Assembly (NCBI GenBank): GCA_900544905.1
Contig: UQXF01000043.1
Location: 1-24,421, forward strand
DNA from: an uncultured Clostridium sp.
GTDB lineage: Bacteria; Bacillota; Clostridia; Lachnospirales; Lachnospiraceae
DNA: 24,421 nucleotides
Direction of reading: 5' to 3'
In this document: in pieces, positions 7,793 through 16,512 of the stretch
Position numbering within the stretch: position 1 is the first letter of the stretch
Layout of the letters: each line of letters opens with the position of its first letter
Notes under the pieces: generated by a model
Database searches by the model: none
The model's input: only the letters and a program-made list of their open reading frames with translations
What the model was told of the DNA's origin: nothing
Position numbers and translations under genes: made by a program

Positions 7793-10336
7793 TCACTTTT
7801 CTACAATCTGCTCTGCCACAATATCACCTTCTGAAAGCCCGTCTAATATACAGGTTTCCGTTAACGTATTAAGTGACTCGTCTGTCGTCACATACTGCTT
7901 TATCAAAACATCATCCACCACTCTCCAGACATAATACAATGTAACATCGGGCTTCCATTTGTTAACCTCCTTGCTTACCATGGTACCCGGAAGCACCACT
8001 GCATTTTGCAGTCTTGCCTTTGAATAGAACACCTCTGCATTCTTTAACATTTCCTCCGATTGGGAATCTTCCACCGCAATATATACCCGGTTACCTTCCT
8101 GTGAAGAACGGCTTTGTGTCACATAAATCTTCCCGTCTTCCCCGGACAGATACACCTTATCTGCCACTGCCGAGTTACCTATTATTTCTGCCGTAAATGA
8201 CTGGGTTTTGTTATCTTTAGGATAAAGTGTGACTTCATTTCCCGCACCTGCATAATCCTCTTTCGTATTTACCATAAGCTTTCTGCTGGTCACATCACAT
8301 ATCTGGAATAAATTCACATCCTTTTCCGGATTCATTTCTTTTCCTTCATAAATATTGACGTTTCTGAGAATCCCGTCCTGATTCGCATAAACCTCCACCT
8401 TTCCATGACCGTCATTTCCCTCTGCCAGCTTATCATACTCCATTTGCAAAATCTGACTGTCATATACATACTGTGCCGTCAGATTATCCCTTTGGTATAT
8501 TAATATGTTTTTCTCGCATATAAGCTGTTCTGCACTTACTGCGTCTTCCTGCGGTTCCTTGTCATCACCATTTTCTGTATCCGCTCCGTCTCCGGTATTT
8601 TGCCCGGAGTTTGACTCAGTATTTTGCCCGGTTCCGTCTTCTGCTGTAGTGTCCTGCTTTGTGCCCTGTTCATCCTTATCCCCTGTCAAAGCTTCCGATT
8701 CCGTTGTTTTCGTATCCTCTGTGGGCTCCGATTCCGTTGTTTCCGTCTCCTCTGTGGACTCCGGTACCTCTGCTTCTGCCTGGGTGGTATCCGGTGCAGC
8801 CATCTGCCAAACCTCCCCCATTTTTCCTGTATGCAAAATCTCTGTTTCCTTCTTTGAACCGGCGCTGCTCTCCATTTTCCTGCTATTGGATGCTTTTTTC
8901 TTGTTAAGCTGCTTTATCTGTTTCTCCAAGCCGGCAATCTGCGCATCGTATTCCTTTTTGCTCTTTGTGTAATCTGCCTTGAGATTACTGATTGCCTGCT
9001 GCTGCTCTCTAAGCTTTGCGCTTCCGGTCTCCAAATCTAACACACAGAGCAAATCACCCTTTGCTACTGTATCTCCCTCTGCAAAATTTAAGGTCTCTAC
9101 CGTTGCAGCTTCCGATTGTGTATAGGCATACAGCTTCGTATAGGCAATCTGCCCCCGCAGCCCCGTCTCATTCGTTTCCATACTGTATACCTGCTTTTTT
9201 ACAGCATAATTCTCATACGCATCCGGCATAACGGCTTCGGAAGAATAAAATACCCATTCCCCCTCCTCAAGTCCATCGGTTACCTCGACATACAAATCGT
9301 TCATATAGCCAATCTGAATCTCCCGTTTTTTCTTTTTTTCTCCGTTCTGCACATAGACAAAATAAGTGTCACCCTCGTTATACAGGGAATCCGTTCCAAT
9401 CTTTAATACATTCTGTTTCTGGTCCTTTGTAAAATAGACAGGAATCTTATCCCCTGGCCGGATACCGCTTGTTACCCCCTCTGCATCCAACCGGATTCTT
9501 GGATAAAGCTCTGCACTCTGAATTGCCAGCATTTGTGCATTTGTATAATCAAATGGCTTCACTGTATATTTTTTTCCTCCGATTTCTGTATAAATCCGGT
9601 CATACCGGCTTATCTCCTTGCGGTAAAAATCAGAAGTCAGATTATCCTCCAATTCTAAATGCAGCTCGTTATAATCCGATATGATTACAACATTCTCCAT
9701 GCTGTTTACGGTATCTGTCTCGGATAAATCCTTTACATAGGTGACATATCCTGCATGCCTTGCCTTAAGCGTTGCCTCCTCTATCCCTTCCTTCAATTCA
9801 GCAATCTCCTCCTGAAGCACTGTCTGATTATGCTTTGCCAAAAGCTTATCATAGCGCTGGTTTTCTTCTGCAATTGCAATCTGTGTATCATACTTCTTCA
9901 CTCCGGATTTGTCCCCCAAAGCCTTGCAGGTCTCTTTTTTTAAGTTTAATTCCTTCAATTGCTCCTGATAGATTTTTTCATTGTTTGCACTTAAGGTATT
10001 CTGTAAAGTAAGCTCTGCGGATTTCTCTTCCAGAGTCCCCTTTTGCTCTGCCATATCCGTTACTGCAAGTACCGTTCCCTCCTCCACATATTGTCCGACG
10101 TCCACACAAATCTCTGATATCTTCGTTGACAGCTTCATAAAATGACAGTATTCCTCCGGCACAACATCTGCCAGCTTGACCACCATGTTCCCTACATCTC
10201 CCCGCTCCACCGGACGAAAAGACTGGTTATTTACCACCGGTTCAATAAGCTCCGGCACCTCCGTTTTTCCACTGCATCCGGTCAGTACCAAAGAAAAAAT
10301 AATCCCAATTGAAATAATCCTTCGTTTTTTTCTCAA
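7793..10336 (-). CDS. Tandem-fused membrane fusion (HlyD/MacA-like) lipoprotein
   Basis: This 847-residue lipoprotein has lipobox LTGC with Cys21. It appears to hold two membrane-fusion-protein units in one chain. Unit 1 (about 45-385) shows a barrel-sandwich half, a coiled-coil hairpin (about 100-190), the second lipoyl-like half (KARHAGYVTYVKDL), a beta-barrel and a membrane-proximal segment ending VTDGLEEGEWVF. Unit 2 (about 395-847) repeats this: TLNFAEGDTVAKGDLLCVLD, a helical hairpin (440-640), VYANQDGILRNVNIYEGK, and an ending similar to unit 1, LDGLSEGDIVAEQ. The unit 2 hairpin is interrupted at about 519-600 by a low-complexity stretch rich in Glu, Thr and Asp with 11-residue repeats. 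The start is TTG, overlapping the previous stop as TTGA, with AGGTGA 7 bp upstream, so translation is coupled. It probably sits on the outer face and works with the permease. The fusion assignment rests on pattern similarity, not on an alignment. Confidence 0.8.
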   Translation of the reverse strand: MRKKRRIISIGIIFSLVLTGCSGKTEVPELIEPVVNNQSFRPVERGDVGNMVVKLADVVPEEYCHFMKLSTKISEICVDVGQYVEEGTVLAVTDMAEQKGTLEEKSAELTLQNTLSANNEKIYQEQLKELNLKKETCKALGDKSGVKKYDTQIAIAEENQRYDKLLAKHNQTVLQEEIAELKEGIEEATLKARHAGYVTYVKDLSETDTVNSMENVVIISDYNELHLELEDNLTSDFYRKEISRYDRIYTEIGGKKYTVKPFDYTNAQMLAIQSAELYPRIRLDAEGVTSGIRPGDKIPVYFTKDQKQNVLKIGTDSLYNEGDTYFVYVQNGEKKKKREIQIGYMNDLYVEVTDGLEEGEWVFYSSEAVMPDAYENYAVKKQVYSMETNETGLRGQIAYTKLYAYTQSEAATVETLNFAEGDTVAKGDLLCVLDLETGSAKLREQQQAISNLKADYTKSKKEYDAQIAGLEKQIKQLNKKKASNSRKMESSAGSKKETEILHTGKMGEVWQMAAPDTTQAEAEVPESTEETETTESEPTEDTKTTESEALTGDKDEQGTKQDTTAEDGTGQNTESNSGQNTGDGADTENGDDKEPQEDAVSAEQLICEKNILIYQRDNLTAQYVYDSQILQMEYDKLAEGNDGHGKVEVYANQDGILRNVNIYEGKEMNPEKDVNLFQICDVTSRKLMVNTKEDYAGAGNEVTLYPKDNKTQSFTAEIIGNSAVADKVYLSGEDGKIYVTQSRSSQEGNRVYIAVEDSQSEEMLKNAEVFYSKARLQNAVVLPGTMVSKEVNKWKPDVTLYYVWRVVDDVLIKQYVTTDESLNTLTETCILDGLSEGDIVAEQIVEK
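8694..8759 (-). repeat. Two 33-bp tandem repeats in the adaptor linker
   Basis: Two adjacent 33-bp units (8694-8726 and 8727-8759) are 30/33 identical. A degenerate third copy begins at 8760. Each encodes 11 residues of the Thr/Glu-rich linker (PTEDTKTTESE, STEETETTESE). Because 33 is a multiple of three, gain or loss of a unit would keep the frame. A shorter repeated sequence, GTATTTTGCCCGG, occurs twice within about 8595-8635. Confidence 0.85.
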
Positions 10337-11337
10337 TTTAATGTCACCTGCTCTCCTTCCGCTAAACCGCTTGCAATAATCGCATACCCATCAGCCACAG
10401 CCTGCACCTGTACCGGAACCGCTTCCCGGAACCCATTCTCATCTAACAAAAAGGCATATTGCCTGTCCTCCACGGTGAGAATTGCATTCTCTTCCACATA
10501 GACGACATTTTCTATTGGCGGCTTTTCAATCTCCATTGTCAGTTCATCCGTCTCCGAAATTCCCGTCATATCGGAAACCGGTTCAAAGGTAATGCGGTTC
10601 TGATTTTTCTCCTCTGCCACATCAGTTACCCTCATCTCGTAGACTGCATTTTCAAATTGTGCTTCATATATATCTCCTTCACAAAAGGCAAAATCATCAC
10701 TGGTTACCGCTATATAATTGGAGGAGCCGGAAGCAACACGAATCAGGGCACCATCCGACGTGGCATATCCTTGATACAAAGCTTCACTGATTTCCGTTAC
10801 AATGCCGGATTTTTCGGCTACCAGCTGATAATTGGCTAACAGGGATTTCTGCTCTTCAATATAGAGATTTGCGATAACCTGGTCGTTTTTCAATTTTTCA
10901 ATTTCTCCGGAGTAATCTGTCTGGCTATCAATTTTGCTAAGCTTTGTGTAATGCTCAATCAACAGGGCATCCTCTTCTTTTCTCTGCTGATACTCCGCAA
11001 TCGTCTGCTCAATGCCGTCATTTTGAAAGGATACCATAACGGCTCCTGCCTCCACTCTTCCGCCCTTTTCCACATTCAACTCCGACACCGTAAGCATCTC
11101 TTTTGTAATAGAATAGGAAATAACCTCATATTCGTCCGGCTTAAGAGTCAGGGTAAGTTTTGGCTGAATGGTTCCTTTCTGTACCGTGGTTGTCTGGTAA
11201 GTATCCTTTTGATAATCTGCAATCCTGACTTCCACATTTTGCTCTTCTTCTCCATCCGCACATCCGCCAAGACAAACCAGCATACAAAGAATATAAAATG
11301 CATACAGAATTTTCTTTTTTATCGTATATTTTTTCAT
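10333..11337 (-). CDS. HlyD/MacA-like adaptor lipoprotein
   Basis: First gene of the ABC operon (334 aa). It has a lipoprotein signal with a Lys-rich start, hydrophobic core and lipobox LGGC (Cys26). The mature part has the order of a membrane fusion protein: a barrel-sandwich half (about 65-105, with LNVEKGGRVEAGAVMVSF), a short helical hairpin (about 108-170), the second half (VAEKSGIVTEISEALYQGY), a beta-barrel (about 200-270) and a membrane-proximal end finishing SGLAEGEQVTLN. The hairpin is short compared with Gram-negative MacA, as expected where no outer-membrane channel exists. GGAG lies about 10 bp before the ATG. It overlaps the next gene as TTGA. The operon is divergent from the two-component genes, which probably regulate it. 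Confidence 0.88.
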   Translation of the reverse strand: MKKYTIKKKILYAFYILCMLVCLGGCADGEEEQNVEVRIADYQKDTYQTTTVQKGTIQPKLTLTLKPDEYEVISYSITKEMLTVSELNVEKGGRVEAGAVMVSFQNDGIEQTIAEYQQRKEEDALLIEHYTKLSKIDSQTDYSGEIEKLKNDQVIANLYIEEQKSLLANYQLVAEKSGIVTEISEALYQGYATSDGALIRVASGSSNYIAVTSDDFAFCEGDIYEAQFENAVYEMRVTDVAEEKNQNRITFEPVSDMTGISETDELTMEIEKPPIENVVYVEENAILTVEDRQYAFLLDENGFREAVPVQVQAVADGYAIIASGLAEGEQVTLN

Positions 11338-11377
11338 ATTACAGCTTCTCCGTTCCTGTTTTACCCTTCATGTTACA

Positions 11378-11406
11378 TATATCAGTGTACGTTGATGCTG
11401 CATCAA
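11378..11406 (-). promoter_or_regulatory. Candidate promoter of the ABC operon
   Basis: On the minus strand TTGATG (11401-11406) is followed by 17 bp and GATATA (11378-11383). Both hexamers are imperfect, as often seen at activated promoters. The -35 lies within the shared 19-bp motif and within a perfect palindrome, so it is a likely target for a regulator. Confidence 0.4.
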
Positions 11407-11416
11407 AATGTTATCC
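11392..11416. promoter_or_regulatory. Palindrome and 19-bp motif shared with 16513-16531
   Basis: TTGATGC-T-GCATCAA at 11392-11406 is a perfect 7-bp inverted repeat with a 1-nt centre. It overlaps the 19-bp sequence CTGCATCAAAATGTTATCC (11398-11416), which recurs at 16513-16531 with 17 of 19 identities. A second partial match, ATGCATT, follows downstream in both places. The site lies between the ABC operon and the two-component genes and is the best candidate for response regulator binding. Confidence 0.6.
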
Positions 11417-11446
11417 GGGGCTATGTTTTTTTAGATGCATTTCTGA

Positions 11447-11452
11447 TATAAT
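11447..11452 (+). promoter_or_regulatory. Candidate -10 element of the two-component genes
   Basis: TATAAT lies 54 bp before the response regulator start. No good -35 is seen at 17 bp upstream (TGTTTT), which fits a promoter needing an activator; the shared motif lies about 30 bp further upstream. The ribosome binding site is CAGGGGG, 9 bp before the ATG. Confidence 0.5.
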
Positions 11453-11505
11453 TCCCGTATATCCTAGAATAAGAATTATGGAATGGAAAACAGGGGGATA
11501 TATTT

Positions 11506-12174
11506 ATGAACGCTCGTATAAGAATTTTAATTGTAGAAGATGAACGCCCCATATCAGATTTAATCAAAATGAACCTGGAAGATGAGGGGTATCAGTGTAC
11601 CTGTGCCTATGACGGGCTGTCTGCCGCAAATATTCTTGAAGAACAATTCTTTGATTTAATTTTGCTGGATATTATGCTGCCCCATATTGACGGGTATGAG
11701 CTGCTTGATTATATCAAACCCCTTCACATTCCCGTAATCTTTCTGACTGCAAAAGCAGCGCTAAAAGACCGTGTAAAGGGACTGAACCTCGGTGCAGAGG
11801 ATTATATCGTAAAACCCTTTGAAATCTCTGAATTATTAGCACGAATCAACGTAGTACTGCGCCGTTACCATAAAAATGAACAAATCCTTGCTTTCCACAA
11901 TCTAATCATTGATTTGGACAAGCACTGCGTTACCCGGGAAAACGAGCTGATTGACTTAACACCAAAGGAATTTGAACTTCTGGTATATTTTGTACGTAAC
12001 AAGGATATCGTACTTCACCGGGATGCCATTTATGAAGCCGTCTGGGAAACAGAATATGACGGAAATACAAGAACATTAGAGCTCCACATCCAACGGCTTC
12101 GCAAAAAAACCGGTTTGGAAAAACATTTAAAAACACTGTACAAATCCGGCTACCGGTTAGATTCAAAGGAGTAA
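11506..12174 (+). CDS. OmpR-family response regulator
   Basis: This 222-residue two-component response regulator has a receiver domain at about 5-118. Acidic residues are Glu11 and Asp12, the phosphoacceptor is Asp55 in LILLDIMLP, and the conserved Thr81 and Lys103 (VKPFE) are present. The C-terminal winged helix-turn-helix domain (about 125-219) ends in the typical TRTLELHIQRLRKK and LYKSGYRL. All catalytic residues are intact. The gene is the first of a pair with the kinase, 6 bp apart, and is divergent from the ABC transporter operon. This is the classical arrangement for a regulator that controls the neighbouring transporter and itself. The shared motif at 11398-11416 and 16513-16531 suggests that it also controls the lipoprotein genes; this is inference. 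Confidence 0.95.
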   Translation: MNARIRILIVEDERPISDLIKMNLEDEGYQCTCAYDGLSAANILEEQFFDLILLDIMLPHIDGYELLDYIKPLHIPVIFLTAKAALKDRVKGLNLGAEDYIVKPFEISELLARINVVLRRYHKNEQILAFHNLIIDLDKHCVTRENELIDLTPKEFELLVYFVRNKDIVLHRDAIYEAVWETEYDGNTRTLELHIQRLRKKTGLEKHLKTLYKSGYRLDSKE

Positions 12175-12180
12175 CTGATT

Positions 12181-13596
12181 ATGCGCTTCCGATATAAAGT
12201 TATTATGATTAATATAGCATTTCTCTCTGTCGCACTGGGCATTCTGGGCTTTGTGATGATTCATCGGAATTTCCGTCAATCAGTGGAGATACAGACATCA
12301 TATGCAATCGAAGAAAATAACCTGATTCAATCCTCTATTGAATACCGGCTGCTTGAAGTAATCAACCAGAACAGGTATGATTTGACACAGGACCTTGCAA
12401 AAGCAGGTGAAGAAACCGGCACACAGGTACTTTCTGACCGTTCTTCCCTGTTTATCCTTTACAATGACGAAATAGTCTATAACAGTGAAAGCAACGGCAG
12501 CACCGCTCCCGAAATTCCGGAAGCTCTGCTCTCCTCCCTTGAATTAGGCGGCAAAAAATATCTGACCCAAAAAGAGACGGATGGATACTTCCTGTATGTT
12601 GCCTCTAAACATATTGTAAATGATACGGATTTATATATTATCACCCGGCGAAATGCAGACGATACCTATCAGCTTCTATATAGCCAGATTTGGTATTTTC
12701 TTTTTCTCATGGTTATTGTGTTAGCAATCTGTTCCATTTTCTTATATTTTATCTGCACCCGCCTGACAAAACCTATGGAGCAGTTAAACAGGGTTACCGA
12801 TAACATTGCCCAGGGCGATTACCAGATACAGGCAGAGATTGTTTCCGATGACGAAATTGGAATGCTGGCGGAAAAATTTAACAACATGGCAGTCTCCATA
12901 TCAGAACACATAGAAGAATTAAATGTAATGGTCAGGCAGCATGAGCAGTTTGTAGCTGACTTTACCCACGAAATCAAAACCCCAATGACCACCATCATCG
13001 GCTATGCCGATACACTGCGGACCAAACCATTGACGGATGAACGCAGACAGCTCGCGTATCAGTATATCTACAGCGAAGGAAAACGTTTAGAAGCAATGTC
13101 CATGAAGCTGTTTGACCTCATCTACTTAAAGGAAAATGAAATTGAAAAAACAGAAATCGAAACCATGGTGTTTGCCGGAGAAATTTCCAAAAGTATGCAG
13201 CCTGTTTTAAACCGCAAAGATATTGTATTGGAAACAGAGGTGGCAGCCTCCACTATTTATGGAGAGCCGGAGCTCCTTAAAACTGTCTTTATCAATCTGA
13301 TTGACAATGCAAGAAAGGCTTCCCCTCCCCATACAAAAATCCTCTTTCGTGGATTTCCAAAAGAGGATTTCTATTGTTTCCAGGTACAGGATTTTGGCTG
13401 TGGCATGGACGAAGAAACCAAAAAGCATATCTATGATGAATTTTACATGGCAGACAAGTCCCGCAGCCGGGCAGAAGGCGGTGCAGGACTTGGTATGTCT
13501 TTAGTTGCCTTAATCATCCAAAAGCATGGAGCAACACTGGATATTCAAAGCGAAGTCGGAAAGGGAACGCTTATAACTGTTTATTTGAAATACTAA
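12181..13596 (+). CDS. Sensor histidine kinase
   Basis: This 471-residue membrane kinase is the partner of the response regulator. TM1 is at about 7-27, followed by an extracytoplasmic sensor domain of about 140 residues (28-168). TM2 (about 170-192) leads into a HAMP domain (about 193-245). The HisKA domain has His263 in FTHEIKTPMT. The HATPase domain shows the N box NLIDNARKA (372-380), G1 DFGCGMD (404-410) and G2 GGAGLGMS (433-440). It is complete and probably active. The ribosome binding site AAAGGAG overlaps the stop of the previous gene. The large extracytoplasmic domain suggests direct sensing of an envelope signal, unlike the BceS type, which lacks one. The signal is unknown. The gene ends 41 bp before the convergent lipoprotein gene, with no clear terminator between. 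Confidence 0.95.
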   Translation: MRFRYKVIMINIAFLSVALGILGFVMIHRNFRQSVEIQTSYAIEENNLIQSSIEYRLLEVINQNRYDLTQDLAKAGEETGTQVLSDRSSLFILYNDEIVYNSESNGSTAPEIPEALLSSLELGGKKYLTQKETDGYFLYVASKHIVNDTDLYIITRRNADDTYQLLYSQIWYFLFLMVIVLAICSIFLYFICTRLTKPMEQLNRVTDNIAQGDYQIQAEIVSDDEIGMLAEKFNNMAVSISEHIEELNVMVRQHEQFVADFTHEIKTPMTTIIGYADTLRTKPLTDERRQLAYQYIYSEGKRLEAMSMKLFDLIYLKENEIEKTEIETMVFAGEISKSMQPVLNRKDIVLETEVAASTIYGEPELLKTVFINLIDNARKASPPHTKILFRGFPKEDFYCFQVQDFGCGMDEETKKHIYDEFYMADKSRSRAEGGAGLGMSLVALIIQKHGATLDIQSEVGKGTLITVYLKY

Positions 13597-13637
13597 TTTT
13601 GCAATTCAGCACAATGTCCCTCATTTCCTATTAGCTG

Positions 13638-15011
13638 TTAAAATTCAGTGAAATAAATGGCATTTCCTTCTTTTTCCATGTCAATCACCGTACCGTCTAT
13701 CGCATTAATCCAGATATTCTGAATTACTGCCTGTATATTATTAAGACCGGAACGGACAGACACCCCCAATCTCCACGCCGGAATATAACAATAAACATTG
13801 GCATTGTCTTCATTTACAATCCGCACATAATTAATCTCCAGACAGGAAAAAGCAGAAATTCCGGTATCGTATTCCAGGGAAGGTTCTTTTATCTGCTCCC
13901 GAAATACATCCTTTACCTGTTCATAGCTTAATAATTTTACAGGGTTTCCAATGCTGCCTTCGGTAAGAATGCCTTTATAACACATATAACAGACACCGGA
14001 ATCATTTATATCAATTACAATACTTTCTGCATCGTAAGGATGCAGGCGCATGGCAACCGCCTCTTCATCATCCGCACAATATGAGCTATTATCCACTAAT
14101 ACCCCATTGATATCCCTGGTCAGGGTAATTTCATATCCGTTATATTCCGGTTTCTCCTGCCCTAAATCCCATGCCAAATCACTGACCCCTACTGCTTTCA
14201 TATGCGTTATCCCCAACTCTTCACAGATTGTCTCCGCCTGCTTAACCGCTTCCTCTGAAGACATAGCGCATAGATTTTGGTCCAGTAAAAAACCGCTTCC
14301 TTGCGGAATAATATCATCATTCCCCTGGGAATTAAAATGCGACATCTCTTTTGCCTGTAATGTCCATGTGGAATAATTGTTCTCCTCATCCGTTTCAAAT
14401 GCAAGGGAAAAAGGTATTTCCTTCTTTGTTCCAATATAATAGTTTTGGTCATAATCACCCACATCCTCCGACACATCGCTGCCATTCGGGGCAGTTGTCA
14501 GTTTCGACTTTAGTTCATCTATTTTTGTTGTCAGATATGCCGTATCCTCTCCATCCTGTTTTGCCTGCTCTAAGCTATCAATTTCTTTTGAGATATGTTC
14601 CTTTGTCGGCAGGCTGACGTTTTCCAAATCCACTTTTACACTGTCTGTGTCTAAAAAATAATCAATCACCCGCTTTTTATCCTCCGGCGTATAAAAATAC
14701 TTCTCCACCTCCACTGTATACATCTGGGATACCTCCGGAATTACCAGCTCAGCCGCCACCTCTACAATTTCGGTATCCTTTCCAATATCCTCCGACCATC
14801 GCCATTCCTCGCCGATACCCAGACTCTCTTTCAGTGTTCCACCGGCGGCAGTTGTGACATTTTGTCCATCTGCTGTCTGTTCACCGGTTGCCGAAGCATC
14901 CATGTCGTCATAGGAAACCTCCTGTCTTCCGCAGCCAGATATCCCGGTCAATACAGAAAGAACTGCCATCCATATGCTAGTCTTCTTAATAAAGCTATGT
15001 AATTTTCTCAT
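13638..15011 (-). CDS. Lipoprotein of unknown function, paralogue 2
   Basis: This 457-residue predicted lipoprotein has lipobox ISGC (Cys27). The mature protein begins GRQEVSYDD, followed by a Thr/Ala/Gly-rich spacer and then GTLKESLGI. It shares with the upstream gene the blocks SQMYTVEVEKYFYTPEDKK, DSVKVDLE, YYIGTKKE and TWTLQAKEM, and the ending IWINAIDGT.IDME. The two are tandem paralogues of near-equal length with Cys at the same position. A helical segment at about 145-175 could be a short coiled coil. I do not recognise the family with certainty; it may belong to one of the uncharacterised lipoprotein DUFs of Lachnospiraceae. The start follows AGGAGGG, which overlaps the stop of the previous gene (TAGGAGGG), so translation is coupled. 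It is probably surface-exposed and anchored to the membrane. Confidence 0.85.
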   Translation of the reverse strand: MRKLHSFIKKTSIWMAVLSVLTGISGCGRQEVSYDDMDASATGEQTADGQNVTTAAGGTLKESLGIGEEWRWSEDIGKDTEIVEVAAELVIPEVSQMYTVEVEKYFYTPEDKKRVIDYFLDTDSVKVDLENVSLPTKEHISKEIDSLEQAKQDGEDTAYLTTKIDELKSKLTTAPNGSDVSEDVGDYDQNYYIGTKKEIPFSLAFETDEENNYSTWTLQAKEMSHFNSQGNDDIIPQGSGFLLDQNLCAMSSEEAVKQAETICEELGITHMKAVGVSDLAWDLGQEKPEYNGYEITLTRDINGVLVDNSSYCADDEEAVAMRLHPYDAESIVIDINDSGVCYMCYKGILTEGSIGNPVKLLSYEQVKDVFREQIKEPSLEYDTGISAFSCLEINYVRIVNEDNANVYCYIPAWRLGVSVRSGLNNIQAVIQNIWINAIDGTVIDMEKEGNAIYFTEF

Positions 15012-15020
15012 TTTTCCCTC

Positions 15021-16457
15021 CTAGTCCCATTCCTGCACATTATAAGCAGCATTCACCTCTACACCATTTGCATCAATACCCGTATCCATCTCCGCCGTAT
15101 GATAGGAAACAGCTCCCTGCTGTTCCATATTGATTAGGCTTCCATCAATGGCATTAATCCATATATTATGGTCAATATAATAATCTTCATTCTCTATATT
15201 TTCACAGAATCTCCACGCAGGAACATAACTATATACATCTTTATTCTGTTCATCACAGAGCCGGACATACTCAAGTCCAATCCACTTCCACCTAGTACTT
15301 GTATTATTTCCGGAAAACGTCAGTATATGCTGTGCAAACATTTCCTTTATTTGGGCAAAATCTAACAATTTTGCCGGTTTAGCAGATTCATCCGCAGACA
15401 TAATCCCTTTACAGGATATCCTGAAAATTCCTCTGTCATTCAGCCATACAGCTACCCGTTCCATATCATAAGACCGTTCCATTGTTTCTGCATCGAAATA
15501 TTTTTCGCTGCTATAGTTTTCTGCCTGCACAAACAAACCACCAATTTCTCTTTGCAATACAATGCGGTATCCGTTGTTCTCAAGTTGAAAATCTTCATTC
15601 TGAAACTTTTGCCATAATATTGAATCTACCCTTACTGTTTTCAATCCAGCAAATCCCAATTCCTCACATATCTTCTCCGCCTGCCGGACCGCCTCAGCTT
15701 CCTTTAAATTACATTTATTATCCTCTTCTGCGTCCAGGACAATCCATGCCGCAAGACAATCTTCCCCTAGCGTATTAAACTCATTCCAGTATTCCTCTTT
15801 TGCCTGCAGCTGCCAGCCGGAGCGGTTATTCTCTCTACTTATCTCAAAAGCAAGCCCATACTCCACTCCATCCCGCATTCCTATATAGTAGTCTTCACTA
15901 TAATCACCAGGCGATTCTTCTATTTCCTCCTTATCCGGTGCGTCAACCAGCAGCGTTTGCAATCGTTGCTGCTCCTGCGAAATCATGTTAATCCATTCTT
16001 CCGCATCTGACTCCTGTTCGGCAATACAAGCTTCACACAACTGAATACTTTCAAGAAGCACATCCTTTGTGGGCACCATATCCATATCCACCTTTATACT
16101 GTCTGAATCGAAAAAATATTCCACAATATTTTTCTTATCCTCAGCGGTATAATAATATTCAGAAACCTCTTGGGTGTACATCTGGGAAGCTTCGGGTACA
16201 TAAACCTTCGCATTGACATGGCTGCTGATTTCCCCAAGTTCAAAATCCTCTTTCCAGTTCTCCTCCTCATCAATCCCAAGAGACGCCCGAAGTGTTCCTG
16301 CACCTTCTTCCGTATTACTTTCCACAGCCTGGTTATCCCCAACAGAACTGTCCTCATAGGAAACCTCCTGCCTTCCACAGCCCACTGCCACTATCAGCAA
16401 GAACATTATACTCATCCGTGCGTGCCATTGCCGTTTTACCACTCTATATTTCTCCAC
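15021..16457 (-). CDS. Lipoprotein of unknown function, paralogue 1
   Basis: This 478-residue predicted lipoprotein has lipobox AVGC (Cys27) followed by GRQEVSYED, as in its neighbour. Conserved blocks shared with paralogue 2 include GTLRASLGI, SQMYTQEVSEYYYT, EDKK, DSIKVDMD, DYYIGMRDG, GWQLQAKEE and NIWINAIDGS.INMEQQG. The start is GTG: AAGGAGGT lies 5 bp upstream, and the ATG two bases before is in a frame that stops quickly. It is the first gene of a two-gene operon, divergent from the 292-residue protein. The region upstream contains the motif shared with the ABC/two-component control region. An accessory or sensing role for that transporter is possible but unproven. Confidence 0.85.
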   Translation of the reverse strand: MEKYRVVKRQWHARMSIMFLLIVAVGCGRQEVSYEDSSVGDNQAVESNTEEGAGTLRASLGIDEEENWKEDFELGEISSHVNAKVYVPEASQMYTQEVSEYYYTAEDKKNIVEYFFDSDSIKVDMDMVPTKDVLLESIQLCEACIAEQESDAEEWINMISQEQQRLQTLLVDAPDKEEIEESPGDYSEDYYIGMRDGVEYGLAFEISRENNRSGWQLQAKEEYWNEFNTLGEDCLAAWIVLDAEEDNKCNLKEAEAVRQAEKICEELGFAGLKTVRVDSILWQKFQNEDFQLENNGYRIVLQREIGGLFVQAENYSSEKYFDAETMERSYDMERVAVWLNDRGIFRISCKGIMSADESAKPAKLLDFAQIKEMFAQHILTFSGNNTSTRWKWIGLEYVRLCDEQNKDVYSYVPAWRFCENIENEDYYIDHNIWINAIDGSLINMEQQGAVSYHTAEMDTGIDANGVEVNAAYNVQEWD

Positions 16458-16512
16458 ATCGCACCTCCTTTAACTCTTACCTTTTCTTTTATCTTTTTAT
16501 TTTATCCGGCTT

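Noticed and set aside
8505..8972. Open frame of 155 aa on the plus strand
   Set aside because: It is the antisense of the repetitive adaptor linker. The Ser/Val/Cys-rich composition mirrors Glu/Thr codons, and there is no ribosome binding site.
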